A DNA stretch of 59,703 nt from Candidatus Zixiibacteriota bacterium (lineage in GTDB: Bacteria > Zixibacteria > MSB-5A5 > UBA10806): the NCBI GenBank assembly GCA_020348065.1, contig CP070742.1, forward strand, positions 2,896,481-2,956,183, written 5' to 3'. Positions 34,799-43,176 of the stretch are shown piece after piece; within the stretch, counting starts at the first letter, position 1; the number at the start of each line of letters is the position of its first letter. The position numbers and the translations under genes are program-made. The notes beneath the pieces are model-generated. The model worked only from the letters and a program-made list of their open reading frames with translations, was not told where the DNA came from and ran no database searches.

Positions 34799-35869
34799 TT
34801 ATTCCCCCGGGGCCACATAGCCGATTACGGTGAACACTATGACGTAGAGCAGGGCGGCAACGCCGATAATGGTGAACAGCCGGTTGTACTCGCCGCGATT
34901 GGATTTAGTATCGAAAAACGGCAATATTATCCATACCATTGCGGCCACCGCGAAACCGAAAACTCCCAGGGCCTTGGGTACATATTTCAAAGTTTGATAC
35001 ATGAACACAAAGAACCATTCCGGACGTACATGAGGCGGAGCGGGCTTGAGGATATCGGCCTTCTCGCCCAGCTCCCACGGGAACAATGTCGACAGGAGGA
35101 TTATGAGCCCCAGAGCCAGGGTCCATCCCAGGGCGTCGCGGTAGAGGAAATTGGGGAAGAACGGTATCTCCAGCCTTTTGGCCTTGCCCGATCGGATCTC
35201 TTTTTCTATTGAGACCGGCACGCTCATTCCATGGCGCTGGACCAGTATGAGATGACCGGCCAGAAAGACCGTGCAGATTCCGGGCAAAACCGCCACATGA
35301 AAACCGAAAAATCTCGTCAATGTAGCTCCCGTCACTTCGGGGCCGCCCCGCAAGAACTCCAGAAGCCACTGACCTATAAACGGAACCATAACCGCGAAAT
35401 TGGTTCCCACGTTGGTGGCGAGATAAGCCAGCTGGTTCCAGGGAAGCAGATACCCCGAAAAACCGAAGGCCATGGCCAGGAAAAGCAGAAATACGCCCGA
35501 AACCCAGGTCAACTCTCTGGGCTTGCGGTATCCCTTCATCAAAAATACCGAGAACATATGGATGAAGACGAAGCCTATAAACAGGTTAGCGGCATAGGAA
35601 TGGATGGAGCGTATAAGCCACCCGAAGGGAACCTCCGTCATGATATACTGGACGGATTCAAATGCCGCTTCCGCCGTAGGCTTGTAATATAATAGAAGCA
35701 GTATTCCGGTTATAACCTGTATTATGAATAGATAAAGGCACATACCCCCTATGTAGTACCACAGGGAATGACGGTGATAAGGCACCGTTTTCTTCTTCAT
35801 AAATTTCAAGATATTTTCGAGATCGACCCTGGAGTTGAACCACTCGTATAGTCTGCTTCCGGTTTCCAT
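34799..35869 (-). CDS. Cytochrome b of a bc-type quinol-oxidising complex
   Basis: 356 residues. Four heme-b ligands are visible: H90 and H104 in helix B, H191 and H206 in helix D. The spacing of 14 and 15 is the cytochrome b6 pattern rather than the bc1 pattern. GYLLPWNQLAYLAT and RPEWFFVFMYQTLKY (Qo-site PEW loop) are conserved. The Cys that anchors heme ci in b6 (C-L-G-G) is replaced by Tyr (Y39-I-G-G). The C-terminal subunit IV-like helices are fused to the b6 part. It moves electrons across the membrane during quinol oxidation. Two bases separate it from the Rieske gene. Confidence 0.92.
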   Translation of the reverse strand: METGSRLYEWFNSRVDLENILKFMKKKTVPYHRHSLWYYIGGMCLYLFIIQVITGILLLLYYKPTAEAAFESVQYIMTEVPFGWLIRSIHSYAANLFIGFVFIHMFSVFLMKGYRKPRELTWVSGVFLLFLAMAFGFSGYLLPWNQLAYLATNVGTNFAVMVPFIGQWLLEFLRGGPEVTGATLTRFFGFHVAVLPGICTVFLAGHLILVQRHGMSVPVSIEKEIRSGKAKRLEIPFFPNFLYRDALGWTLALGLIILLSTLFPWELGEKADILKPAPPHVRPEWFFVFMYQTLKYVPKALGVFGFAVAAMVWIILPFFDTKSNRGEYNRLFTIIGVAALLYVIVFTVIGYVAPGE

Positions 35870-35871
35870 CT

Positions 35872-36339
35872 TCAGGCCTCCTCGCTGGAGACAAAGATTT
35901 CGTCGCCTTTGATGGCAACGCGATACTCCCGCAACGCTTCCGGCGGCGGCCCGGAGATGACTTTACCGTTGAGATCGAAATGACCGTTGTGGCAGGCGCA
36001 CCAGATTTCCTTGAGATCGTCCCGATACTGGACAGTACAGTTTAAATGGGTGCAAACCGCGGTGAATGCCGCGTAACTTAACGCACTTGCAGGATCGCCG
36101 CCCGGTTTCAAAACCAGGATCCCGGGGGCGTTGCCGAATTTGAATATCTTGCCTTCGTTCGGCTTTAGCTCTCCCACTTTGGCCGCTGCTAGAGACGACG
36201 ATCCCGAACCAGATGCCGCCGGGGGAATGATATATCGGGCTATGGGGAATACCGTCGCCGCGCCAAGCGCCCCGATCCCGGCGCCAAGCAGGTAATTGAT
36301 GGCATCGCGACGCGGGATTTTTTCATCAGCCACAGGCAT
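35872..36339 (-). CDS. Rieske iron-sulfur subunit of a bc-type complex
   Basis: 155 residues. N-terminal signal-anchor (YLLGAGIGALGAATVFPIARY) after a short basic segment (RRDAIN), Tat-like in outline. Cluster ligands: C96 and H98 in CTHLNC, C114 and H117 in CACHNGHF; C101 and C116 would form the disulfide. A GSGSSS hinge links anchor and head. It transfers one electron from quinol to the cytochrome outlet. First gene of the four-gene operon, with a TTGACC-16-TATATT promoter and a CRP-like palindrome upstream. Confidence 0.93.
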   Translation of the reverse strand: MPVADEKIPRRDAINYLLGAGIGALGAATVFPIARYIIPPAASGSGSSSLAAAKVGELKPNEGKIFKFGNAPGILVLKPGGDPASALSYAAFTAVCTHLNCTVQYRDDLKEIWCACHNGHFDLNGKVISGPPPEALREYRVAIKGDEIFVSSEEA

Positions 36340-36354
36340 CTCCTTGAGTCAAAA

Positions 36355-36370
36355 TGTGCATTATTTCACA
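36355..36370 (-). promoter_or_regulatory. CRP-like palindrome upstream of the Rieske operon
   Basis: TGTGC-N6-TCACA (36355-36370 on the plus strand), one mismatch to the TGTGA-N6-TCACA box seen at 29246-29261. It lies between the predicted promoter and the start codon, so binding would repress that promoter or serve a closer one. Confidence 0.4.
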
Positions 36371-36402
36371 ATCTAAACCGCCCCGCCCTCATCAAAGTGC
36401 CC

Positions 36403-36430
36403 AATATAGTTATAATTCCTATTAGGTCAA
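36403..36430 (-). promoter_or_regulatory. Sigma70-like promoter of the Rieske/cytochrome b operon
   Basis: On the minus strand, TTGACC (36430-36425), 16-base spacer, TATATT (36408-36403), giving a leader of about 55 bases. Confidence 0.5.
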
Positions 36431-36618
36431 GAAAAAAATAGAGTGTATTAATCTATATTATGAATACATTTCGCTGTGCTAAAATGAATAATGGAATACG
36501 CTTACGGCTTTTTCTCCCCACAACATTTTCATGATCGTCGTAATTGATTTTAATTACATGCTTAATAAAAATGGATATAATTTGTATCTTTAATTGTTAG
36601 TAAATCAGGAGTGCTAAA

Positions 36619-37983
36619 ATGATAAATGTTCTCCGGATTATGATTCCATTATTTTTTACGTTCTATATGAACACCTCCGCCACCATTATCAACATCCCCG
36701 GCGATTACCCCACTATCCAGCAGGGGATCGATGCCAGTGTATCGGGCGACACGGTACTGGTCGCAACGGGTACTTATTATGAGAACCTTATCACCTCAGA
36801 TCATGATATCGTCCTAACAAGCAATTTCATTTTCGATGGAAATCCGGCGACAATTGAGAACACGGTTATCGACGGCGGAGATGTCAATACCGTCATAACC
36901 GTCGACGATACCAGTTGCTTTACCGCTGAAATTTACGGGCTCAGTATCACTAACGGGTTCTGGTATGGGGACTGGCCTAATGTTCGCGGCGGCGGCATTC
37001 ATACCGGCGACTTGGTTCAGGCGAAAATAGGAAACTGCTATATTCACAATAATATAACGACCGGATATCTCAGCCAGGGAGGAGGGATCTATTTAAATTC
37101 ATCCAATTCGATTATTTTCGATTGTATCCTTTACGGCAACGAATCTACCGTGGGACCGGCCGTAGCGATAGGTGATCGTACAAATAATGTTCTGATTGAA
37201 AGATGCAATATTTATAATAACGCCTGCGCGGTTTCGAACCCGGCCGGTCTTTCCATCATATCGATAACCTTTTCATCGGATATTACAATCTCCCGATCGG
37301 TAATTCATCATAACGGAGGGACCGGTATAAGGAATTACAGTTCGAGCAATACTTCGGTTATTCACTGTACAATCGCGAACAATTCCGGTTTCGGTATAAA
37401 CAATATTTATTACGATTCCGACATCTACGTACATAATACGATCGCCGCCTTCAATAATATGGGTAATTTGTATAACTCGGATAATTTTTTCAGTGTGACC
37501 GTATGTGAATACAGCGATATTATCAACGGTACAGGACAGTCCTGGTTCAATGAAGGATGTATCGACGCAGATCCCCTGTTTGAAGACACATCCCAAAATA
37601 ATTATTATCTTTTGGGCAACTCGCCTTGTATCGACTCGGGCGACCCCGATTCTCCATTAGATCCGGACGGTACGACAGCAGATATGGGAGCCTTATATTT
37701 TGACCAGGCAACCAATCTTGAGGAAACGGTTGAATTACCCGATCATTCGGTTTTGCTGTATAATTATCCCAATCCCTTCAACGCCGCCTGCAGGATAACC
37801 GTCTCCGATCCCAGTATTGAGCTTGTCGAAATATACGACATTACCGGCAGGCTGGTGGAGCGGCTGGAGTTGAACGGGGGAGAGATTGTTTGGGATGCTC
37901 GAGCCCATACCTCCGGCGTCTATTTTGCGCGGGTGGGGGCGGATAATATAACAAAAATCATAAAAATGATGTTGTTGAAGTGA
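36619..37983 (+). CDS. Secreted parallel beta-helix protein with T9SS sorting domain
   Basis: 454 residues. Signal peptide of about 20 residues (ending NTSATI), then [22 protein letters not shown], the usual entry of pectate-lyase-like right-handed beta-helix proteins, and repeats with [25 protein letters not shown] and ISRSVIHHN. The helix ends with [26 protein letters not shown], typical of this class. A sorting domain follows ([31 protein letters not shown], terminal LLK). Polysaccharide binding or cleavage is possible, but no catalytic residues can be assigned. AGGAGTGCTAAA precedes the ATG; a TATAAT box lies at 36576-36581. Confidence 0.82.
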   Translation: MINVLRIMIPLFFTFYMNTSATIINIPGDYPTIQQGIDASVSGDTVLVATGTYYENLITSDHDIVLTSNFIFDGNPATIENTVIDGGDVNTVITVDDTSCFTAEIYGLSITNGFWYGDWPNVRGGGIHTGDLVQAKIGNCYIHNNITTGYLSQGGGIYLNSSNSIIFDCILYGNESTVGPAVAIGDRTNNVLIERCNIYNNACAVSNPAGLSIISITFSSDITISRSVIHHNGGTGIRNYSSSNTSVIHCTIANNSGFGINNIYYDSDIYVHNTIAAFNNMGNLYNSDNFFSVTVCEYSDIINGTGQSWFNEGCIDADPLFEDTSQNNYYLLGNSPCIDSGDPDSPLDPDGTTADMGALYFDQATNLEETVELPDHSVLLYNYPNPFNAACRITVSDPSIELVEIYDITGRLVERLELNGGEIVWDARAHTSGVYFARVGADNITKIIKMMLLK

Positions 37984-38003
37984 GAATGGATCGTTATCGC
38001 AAG

Positions 38004-38122
38004 GGGTGGCACGCTTTTGCCAATTGGCATAAGCGTGATAAGGGTATACATGCTTATTCCGGTTTCACCGGAAAAAGCATGCCACCCGCCGTTATGTTGT
38101 CGGGTCACCCGACTCGACAACA
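38004..38122. repeat. Branched hairpin element with GGGTGGCA/TGCCACC ends plus a third hairpin
   Basis: Outer arms GGGTGGCA and TGCCACCC enclose two strong hairpins: CACGCTT-t-TGCCAATTGGCA-t-AAGCGTG (38010-38037) and CATGCTTaTTCCGGT...ACCGGAAaAAGCATG (38049-38082). A third follows (TGTTGTCG...CGACAACA, 38095-38122, with GTCGGG/CCCGAC inside). Noncoding; lies between the convergent beta-helix and secF genes. Confidence 0.7.
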
Positions 38123-38178
38123 TTACCGCCGGGAGAAGCCACCTGATGCCACAATGACGATTTCAACCATCCCGATAT

Positions 38179-38202
38179 AAAAAAAGGCGCCGAATCGACG
38201 CC
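38179..38202 (-). terminator. Rho-independent terminator of secDF
   Basis: GGCG-C-CG/CG-A-CGCC hairpin (38186-38202), followed on the minus strand by a run of T (A residues 38179-38185), 27 bases after the secF stop. Confidence 0.7.
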
Positions 38203-38228
38203 GTTAAGAAGTCTGTTTTAAAATATGC

Positions 38229-39215
38229 TTATTTCACCCGCTTGGGCGAACGCTTCTCCCATTCCACCATTATAGGGCTGGCAACAAACACCGAGCTATA
38301 GGTGCCCACCAGTATGCCCAATGCCAGCGCCAGGGCGAAATCGAACAGCACCTCGCCGGCGAATGCCAGAAGGATCAATACGACCGATAATGTCGTGATC
38401 GACGTTATTATGGTCCTCGACAGGACCTCGTTGACAGACATGTTAATCGTAGAGGGATAATCGGTTCGCTTGCGGAAATTTTTCAGGTTCTCTCTTATTC
38501 GGTCGAAAACAACCACGGTATCCGTCAGCGAATAGCCGGCCAGGGTCAGAAGCGCCGTGATTACCAGGAGCGACACCTCCCGGTTCAGCAGGAAATATAT
38601 CCCCAGCACCGCCAGCACATCATGGAAGGTGGCAATGGTGGCGGCGACCCCGAAACGAAAATCAAACCTGATCCAGATATATACCAGAATTCCCAGAAGC
38701 GCGAAAATAATCGCCTTTATGGCATCGCCGGTCAGTTTCTCGCCCACCTTGGCGCTGATATTGTTGGTGGAATCGAGGATGAATTTGTTTTCTTTAAATT
38801 TATCGGATATGGCCTCTTTCAATAAATCCCCCAGCTGATCTCCCTCGGCCGCGATCATGTTAATAACCATGTTGCCGTCCTCGGTGTAGGTGGTCTCGGG
38901 GATAGCGTTTTCGATGGATCCCTGTACCCTGATCATGAAGGAGTTCTCGAATCCCTCGCCGGTGATGCTCTGGATTTTGGCTTTTCCGTAGCCGACCTCC
39001 GATAAAGCGCTTCTTACCTCGTCAACCGAGACAGGATTCTCGAAACTTCCGATAATCTCCGCGCCGCCGGTAAAATCTATCCCGAGATTCGCCTCGCCCA
39101 TTATGATCATCAAAAAGGCGATAACACCCAGGGCGAAAAGCAGTCCGGAAAACATAAATGAGAATTTTCGTTTACCGATAAAATTTATATTCGTCTCTTT
39201 TATTATCCTCATCAT
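38229..39215 (-). CDS. secF: Protein translocase subunit SecF
   Basis: 328 residues. Six membrane helices and one periplasmic loop. LGIDFTGGAEIIGSF marks the first periplasmic domain; YSLTDTVVVFDRIRENLK and SVNEVLSRTIITSITTL are the conserved SecF membrane motifs. With SecD it uses proton motive force to pull secreted proteins out of SecYEG, important for an organism with so many exported proteins. It lies 14 bases downstream of secD. Two adjacent ATG-type codons exist; either may start translation. Confidence 0.95.
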   Translation of the reverse strand: MMRIIKETNINFIGKRKFSFMFSGLLFALGVIAFLMIIMGEANLGIDFTGGAEIIGSFENPVSVDEVRSALSEVGYGKAKIQSITGEGFENSFMIRVQGSIENAIPETTYTEDGNMVINMIAAEGDQLGDLLKEAISDKFKENKFILDSTNNISAKVGEKLTGDAIKAIIFALLGILVYIWIRFDFRFGVAATIATFHDVLAVLGIYFLLNREVSLLVITALLTLAGYSLTDTVVVFDRIRENLKNFRKRTDYPSTINMSVNEVLSRTIITSITTLSVVLILLAFAGEVLFDFALALALGILVGTYSSVFVASPIMVEWEKRSPKRVK

Positions 39216-39229
39216 TGTTACGTACCTCG

Positions 39230-40891
39230 TCAGATTGAAAGGCTTTTATATTTCTTGCGCATATCGAAAATAATCTTGGTGATGAAAAGCGCGGTGAACA
39301 GGGACAGGAAAACCCCTACCGACAACGTTACCGCAAATCCTCTTACCGGTCCCGAACCGAAAATGAAAAGGAACAGGGCGGTAATGAGCGTGGTGACGTG
39401 CGAGTCGATGATGGTCAATAGAGCGCGGTCGTATCCCGCGTCTATTGACGCTCGAACGGTTTTACCGGTCCGCAGCTCCTCTCTTATCCTTTCGAATATC
39501 AAAACGTTTGAGTCAACTGTAATACCGACCGTCAGAATTATCCCCGCTATACCGGGCATGGTCAATGTCGCGTTGACTCCCGGGATTACCATAAAGGCGA
39601 GAACGAACAGAATGTTAAGAAGGAGAGCGATATCCGCGATAACTCCTGAAAGCCTGTAATACATGGCCATGAAAAAGACCACCAGCAGAAGCCCGACGAT
39701 GGCGGCGGTCTGGCCTTTCTGGATGGAGTCCTTTCCGAGGGCCGGGCCCACCACCGTGCTCTGGAGTATTTCCACATTGGCGGGAAGCGATCCGGCTTTG
39801 AGCAAAACCGCCAGAAGATAAGCTTCACTTATGGTGGCATTGCCTCCCATGGTGATCTGACCGTTTTTGGCGATACGGGATTGGATCTCCGGCGCCGATT
39901 CGACCCTGCCGTCGATTACGATGGCCAGCGGTTCGCCTATATGTTTGCCGGTTAAGCTGGCGAATTTCCTGGCTCCATCGGTATCGAGTTCGAAATTAAC
40001 CACCGGTCGTCGGAGCTGATCGTAAGTTTCCTGAGCCGATACCAGCGATTCGCCGGTCATCTCTATATTCGAATTTAAGACATATAATGTCTGGAAATCC
40101 CGATCGCCCAATCTCTCAGGCCTCGTTCCCCACATGAGAGTATAATTCGGGGGAATCACCGCCTGAACTTCGGGCATTTCGAAGTACTGCTGGGCTTTGC
40201 GAAAATTCTCCATGGTGATTTCCCACCACGCGCCGGTCCAGCGGTCGAGGAGAGCGGAAAACGGCCTGGTCTTCTCGAATTCCTCCTCGTCGAGTTCCGC
40301 GACGCTGGTGTCGGCCAGTTCCTCGCCGAAAAGATCGACCAGAGCCTGGTCGGTGGTGTCGCGTTCAGCGGTCTCGGCGATTTCCTCGCCGGTTTCCTCC
40401 TCAGATGATTCGAGTTTCTCGGCCAGGAGCGAATCAATCGCCAGGATTAACGCTTCGCACTCCTCCGGCGACCTTAAAAGATGGAACTGAAGTTGGGCGG
40501 TGCTCCCTATTAACGTCTTGGCGGTGTCGATATCGGTGTAGCCCGGAAGATCCACCACTATCTGGTCGGCGCCCGATTTCATGATCTCCGGCTCGGTGAT
40601 GCCATATTTGTCCACCCTGATCCTGATCTTCTCCAGCACCTGGTCCTGGACCGAACTGGAAACATCTCCGCCCCTGGGATCCCTGACCTGCAATACCATG
40701 TGAACCCCACCCTGCAGGTCCAGACCCAGTTTTAAGGCCCTGCCTTTCAGCGAGTAATATCTAGATGGATTTTCTTGCCGGATGGTTTCAGGATCCTCGG
40801 AGTAAAATACGATTGATGGATATAATAGGACGAAAGATATTATTATCGCCAGTATAACCACGACCATCCAGGTAAATTGTCCTCTTCTCAT
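39230..40891 (-). CDS. secD: Protein translocase subunit SecD
   Basis: 553 residues. The P1 periplasmic domain starts LKLGLDLQGGVHMVLQV, followed by DQIVVDLPGYTD; the transmembrane part carries GLLLVVFFMAMYYRLSG, the TVDSNVLIFERIREEL motif and DSHVTTLITALFLF. An insertion of about 60 mostly acidic residues (about 155-215, rich in Glu, Asp and Thr) interrupts P1 compared with E. coli SecD. It powers late translocation with SecF. AGGAGATAG precedes the ATG, and a TTGACT-16-TATATT promoter lies upstream. No yajC is adjacent. Confidence 0.95.
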   Translation of the reverse strand: MRRGQFTWMVVVILAIIISFVLLYPSIVFYSEDPETIRQENPSRYYSLKGRALKLGLDLQGGVHMVLQVRDPRGGDVSSSVQDQVLEKIRIRVDKYGITEPEIMKSGADQIVVDLPGYTDIDTAKTLIGSTAQLQFHLLRSPEECEALILAIDSLLAEKLESSEEETGEEIAETAERDTTDQALVDLFGEELADTSVAELDEEEFEKTRPFSALLDRWTGAWWEITMENFRKAQQYFEMPEVQAVIPPNYTLMWGTRPERLGDRDFQTLYVLNSNIEMTGESLVSAQETYDQLRRPVVNFELDTDGARKFASLTGKHIGEPLAIVIDGRVESAPEIQSRIAKNGQITMGGNATISEAYLLAVLLKAGSLPANVEILQSTVVGPALGKDSIQKGQTAAIVGLLLVVFFMAMYYRLSGVIADIALLLNILFVLAFMVIPGVNATLTMPGIAGIILTVGITVDSNVLIFERIREELRTGKTVRASIDAGYDRALLTIIDSHVTTLITALFLFIFGSGPVRGFAVTLSVGVFLSLFTALFITKIIFDMRKKYKSLSI

Positions 40892-40948
40892 TTTCTGCTA
40901 TCTCCTGAAAACGGAATTTCCTGTCCACTAAAACTCAGTAAAACAAGC

Positions 40949-40976
40949 AATATAACCGTAATCGGTCTGAAGTCAA
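40949..40976 (-). promoter_or_regulatory. Sigma70-like promoter of secDF
   Basis: Minus strand TTGACT (40976-40971), 16-base spacer, TATATT (40954-40949), with a leader of about 50 bases. Confidence 0.55.
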
Positions 40977-41144
40977 TAAAATTAATCCGAATGATTTAAT
41001 CTAATCTATTGTTTGAACTTATGCAAGTACCCCCGGCCCTGATTTTTCACTTTTTCCTTGACATTATCGTCAAAAAGAGCTTTTTATAGATATAAATACG
41101 GACTTCGGGATTTTTCTTTAAAACTTGAATATGCGGAAGTGTCT

Positions 41145-42131
41145 ATGGCTAAGACCGTCGTTGCGGCATGCGCAATTTTCATAATCGGGATCGCCACACC
41201 AGCCCTGGCACAGTTGCTTGGTGATGTCAATTGTAACGGATACCCTTGGGAGATTGCAGATGCTGTACTTATGGCACGTCTTCATGTTGAACATTGCGAT
41301 CTATTTGCGCCGCCCTGCTGGGAAAATAGTGATTTTGATCAAGATGGACAGGCGCCCACCGTTGGTGATATGATTTATATGGTCTTCTTTAATGATCCAC
41401 CGAATTACCCCCGTCACCCTCATTCCGATACTCTTGGGGTAGAATCCGCAATTGCCCATCCCGGTGAAACCCTAACCCTGCCGGTCTGGATTTCAACGGT
41501 GGACACATTAATGGCCTTTCAATTTCTACTGGAGACAGATGTAAATTACCTTGAATTCGATACCTTAATCGCGAGCGGTAATTTTCAACTACTGAGTTCA
41601 AACTGCGACGGAGATATTTATTCCATCACGCCATCTCCATTATTTGATGAACAGGTAATCGATCAGCCTGGAAATTACCATATCTGCGATTTAATCCTCA
41701 CGGTCAATCCCGATATCAATCAGCCCGTCATCACTCCGCTTCTGTTCTCCTCGAATCCGCCGCTGGCCCTTTTCTCCGGTTTCGCCAATTCCGCCTTTTT
41801 CCTTCCGGTCATGGTCGACGCCGAAATAGAGATTTTGCCCCTGACCGATATCGAATCGGCGGAAGACCCCGTCCCAACCGATTTTTCGATAACAAGTTAC
41901 CCCAATCCTTTTAATGATGCAGTAAACATATCGGTATTCTCAGATCACGCGGCGGAGATATCGGTTTACGACATCATGGGGCGGCCGGTAAAGAGATTTA
42001 CGGCAAACGCCGGAAACAGCTTAATCAAGTGGGATGCCACCGATGAAAGCGGACGAGCCTTATCCGCCGGCATTTATTTTATAGGTGAAGGCCAAACCCG
42101 CAGTTTTAAGAAGGTCTTGTATTTGAAATAG
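41145..42131 (+). CDS. Secreted dockerin/cohesin-like protein with T9SS sorting domain (paralogue 1)
   Basis: 328 residues from the ATG at 41145, after GCGGAAG, giving a signal peptide ending TPALAQ. The frame is open from TTG 41058, but that codon lies in a TTGACA promoter-like box. Residues 25-80 form a dockerin-like pair of calcium loops (GDVNCNGYPWEIADAVLMARL and SDFDQDGQAPTVGDMIYMV). The middle (VESAIAHPGETLTLPVWI...AFQFLLETD) resembles cohesin-type domains. A sorting domain follows (YPNPFNDAVN, YDIMGRPVK, SAGIYFIGEG, terminal LYLK). Likely a surface scaffold or adhesion protein. A close paralogue follows 21 bases downstream. Confidence 0.82.
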   Translation: MAKTVVAACAIFIIGIATPALAQLLGDVNCNGYPWEIADAVLMARLHVEHCDLFAPPCWENSDFDQDGQAPTVGDMIYMVFFNDPPNYPRHPHSDTLGVESAIAHPGETLTLPVWISTVDTLMAFQFLLETDVNYLEFDTLIASGNFQLLSSNCDGDIYSITPSPLFDEQVIDQPGNYHICDLILTVNPDINQPVITPLLFSSNPPLALFSGFANSAFFLPVMVDAEIEILPLTDIESAEDPVPTDFSITSYPNPFNDAVNISVFSDHAAEISVYDIMGRPVKRFTANAGNSLIKWDATDESGRALSAGIYFIGEGQTRSFKKVLYLK

Positions 42132-42152
42132 CGAAGGGACTTTGAGGATTAT

Positions 42153-43148
42153 ATGAACAATAAAATTATCGGTATTGCCATTGTTGGAATAGTATTTTTC
42201 GCTGTTCCGGCCGTCGCCCAGCTTTCGGGGGATTTGAACTGCAATGGTTTTATTGATGTTGAAGACATTGTACATGCCATAAATTTGGTAAATATTTGTG
42301 AAATTTCACATTCAGAATGCTCTTGGAGAAACGGAGATATCGACGGTGATGGAAGGTCAATGACGATAGGTGATCTTCTTTTTATGCCTTTTCTGATTTT
42401 GCCCGGTCCGTTACCGCCCGATTACTCCAGACATCCTGATCTCGACACAATTATGGTAGAATCGGCAATCGCGAATCCCGGAGAGACAATTGCATTACCG
42501 TTATGGGTGAAAACCGTTGATACCCTCGTAGCCTTTCAATTTTTGCTTGAAGTAGATCAAGATTACTTGGAATTTGATACAGTGATTATATATAACGATT
42601 TTCCGCTCGTGCAACGTAATTGTGATGTAAACATTTACTGTAATGCAATTGGTGATTTTCCACTTGCAACTATTTTGTTGTTGCCCGGAAACCATCATAT
42701 TGCCGACATAATCCTCAACGTCAACCCCGACATTAATCAGCCCGATACCACCGGTCTATACTTTTCGTCCGTTCCGCTACAGGCGCTATATAGCGGCTTC
42801 GCCAATTCCGACTTCTTCCTGCCGGTTATGATAGACGCCGAAATACAGATTCTGCCTTTAACCGGTGTTGAATCTGAGGAGGAAATCATCCCTTCCGAAT
42901 TTGAGATATCGGTCTACCCCAACCCCTTTAACAATGCGCTAAATATCTCTATGTTTTCAGATCACCCAACTGAAATATCGGTTTACGACATCATGGGACG
43001 GCCGGTTAAGACGTTCGCAATTAACGCCGGTAATAGCTTGGTTAAATGGGACGCTGCTGACGATAAGGGCCGGTTCGTATCAGCCGGGATCTATTTTATC
43101 GGCGTAAATGAATCAAGCAGTTTTAAGAAAGTCTTGTATTTGAAATAG
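42153..43148 (+). CDS. Secreted dockerin/cohesin-like protein with T9SS sorting domain (paralogue 2)
   Basis: 331 residues, same architecture as the preceding gene: signal peptide ending PAVAQ, dockerin-like loops (GDLNCNGFIDVEDIVHAINL and GDIDGDGRSMTIGDLLFM), a cohesin-like middle (VESAIANPGETIALPLWV...AFQFLLEVD) and a sorting domain (YPNPFNNALN, YDIMGRPVK, SAGIYFIGVN, LYLK). The C-terminal halves are much more alike than the dockerin parts, which suggests tandem duplication followed by divergence or homogenisation. The two genes are probably cotranscribed. Confidence 0.82.
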   Translation: MNNKIIGIAIVGIVFFAVPAVAQLSGDLNCNGFIDVEDIVHAINLVNICEISHSECSWRNGDIDGDGRSMTIGDLLFMPFLILPGPLPPDYSRHPDLDTIMVESAIANPGETIALPLWVKTVDTLVAFQFLLEVDQDYLEFDTVIIYNDFPLVQRNCDVNIYCNAIGDFPLATILLLPGNHHIADIILNVNPDINQPDTTGLYFSSVPLQALYSGFANSDFFLPVMIDAEIQILPLTGVESEEEIIPSEFEISVYPNPFNNALNISMFSDHPTEISVYDIMGRPVKTFAINAGNSLVKWDAADDKGRFVSAGIYFIGVNESSSFKKVLYLK

Positions 43149-43176
43149 CGATAAACTCTACGTCCTGTCGGAAAAC

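Noticed and set aside
42296-42316. Another TGTGA...TCACA palindrome
   Set aside because: The spacing is four, not six, bases and it lies inside a coding region of the dockerin paralogue.
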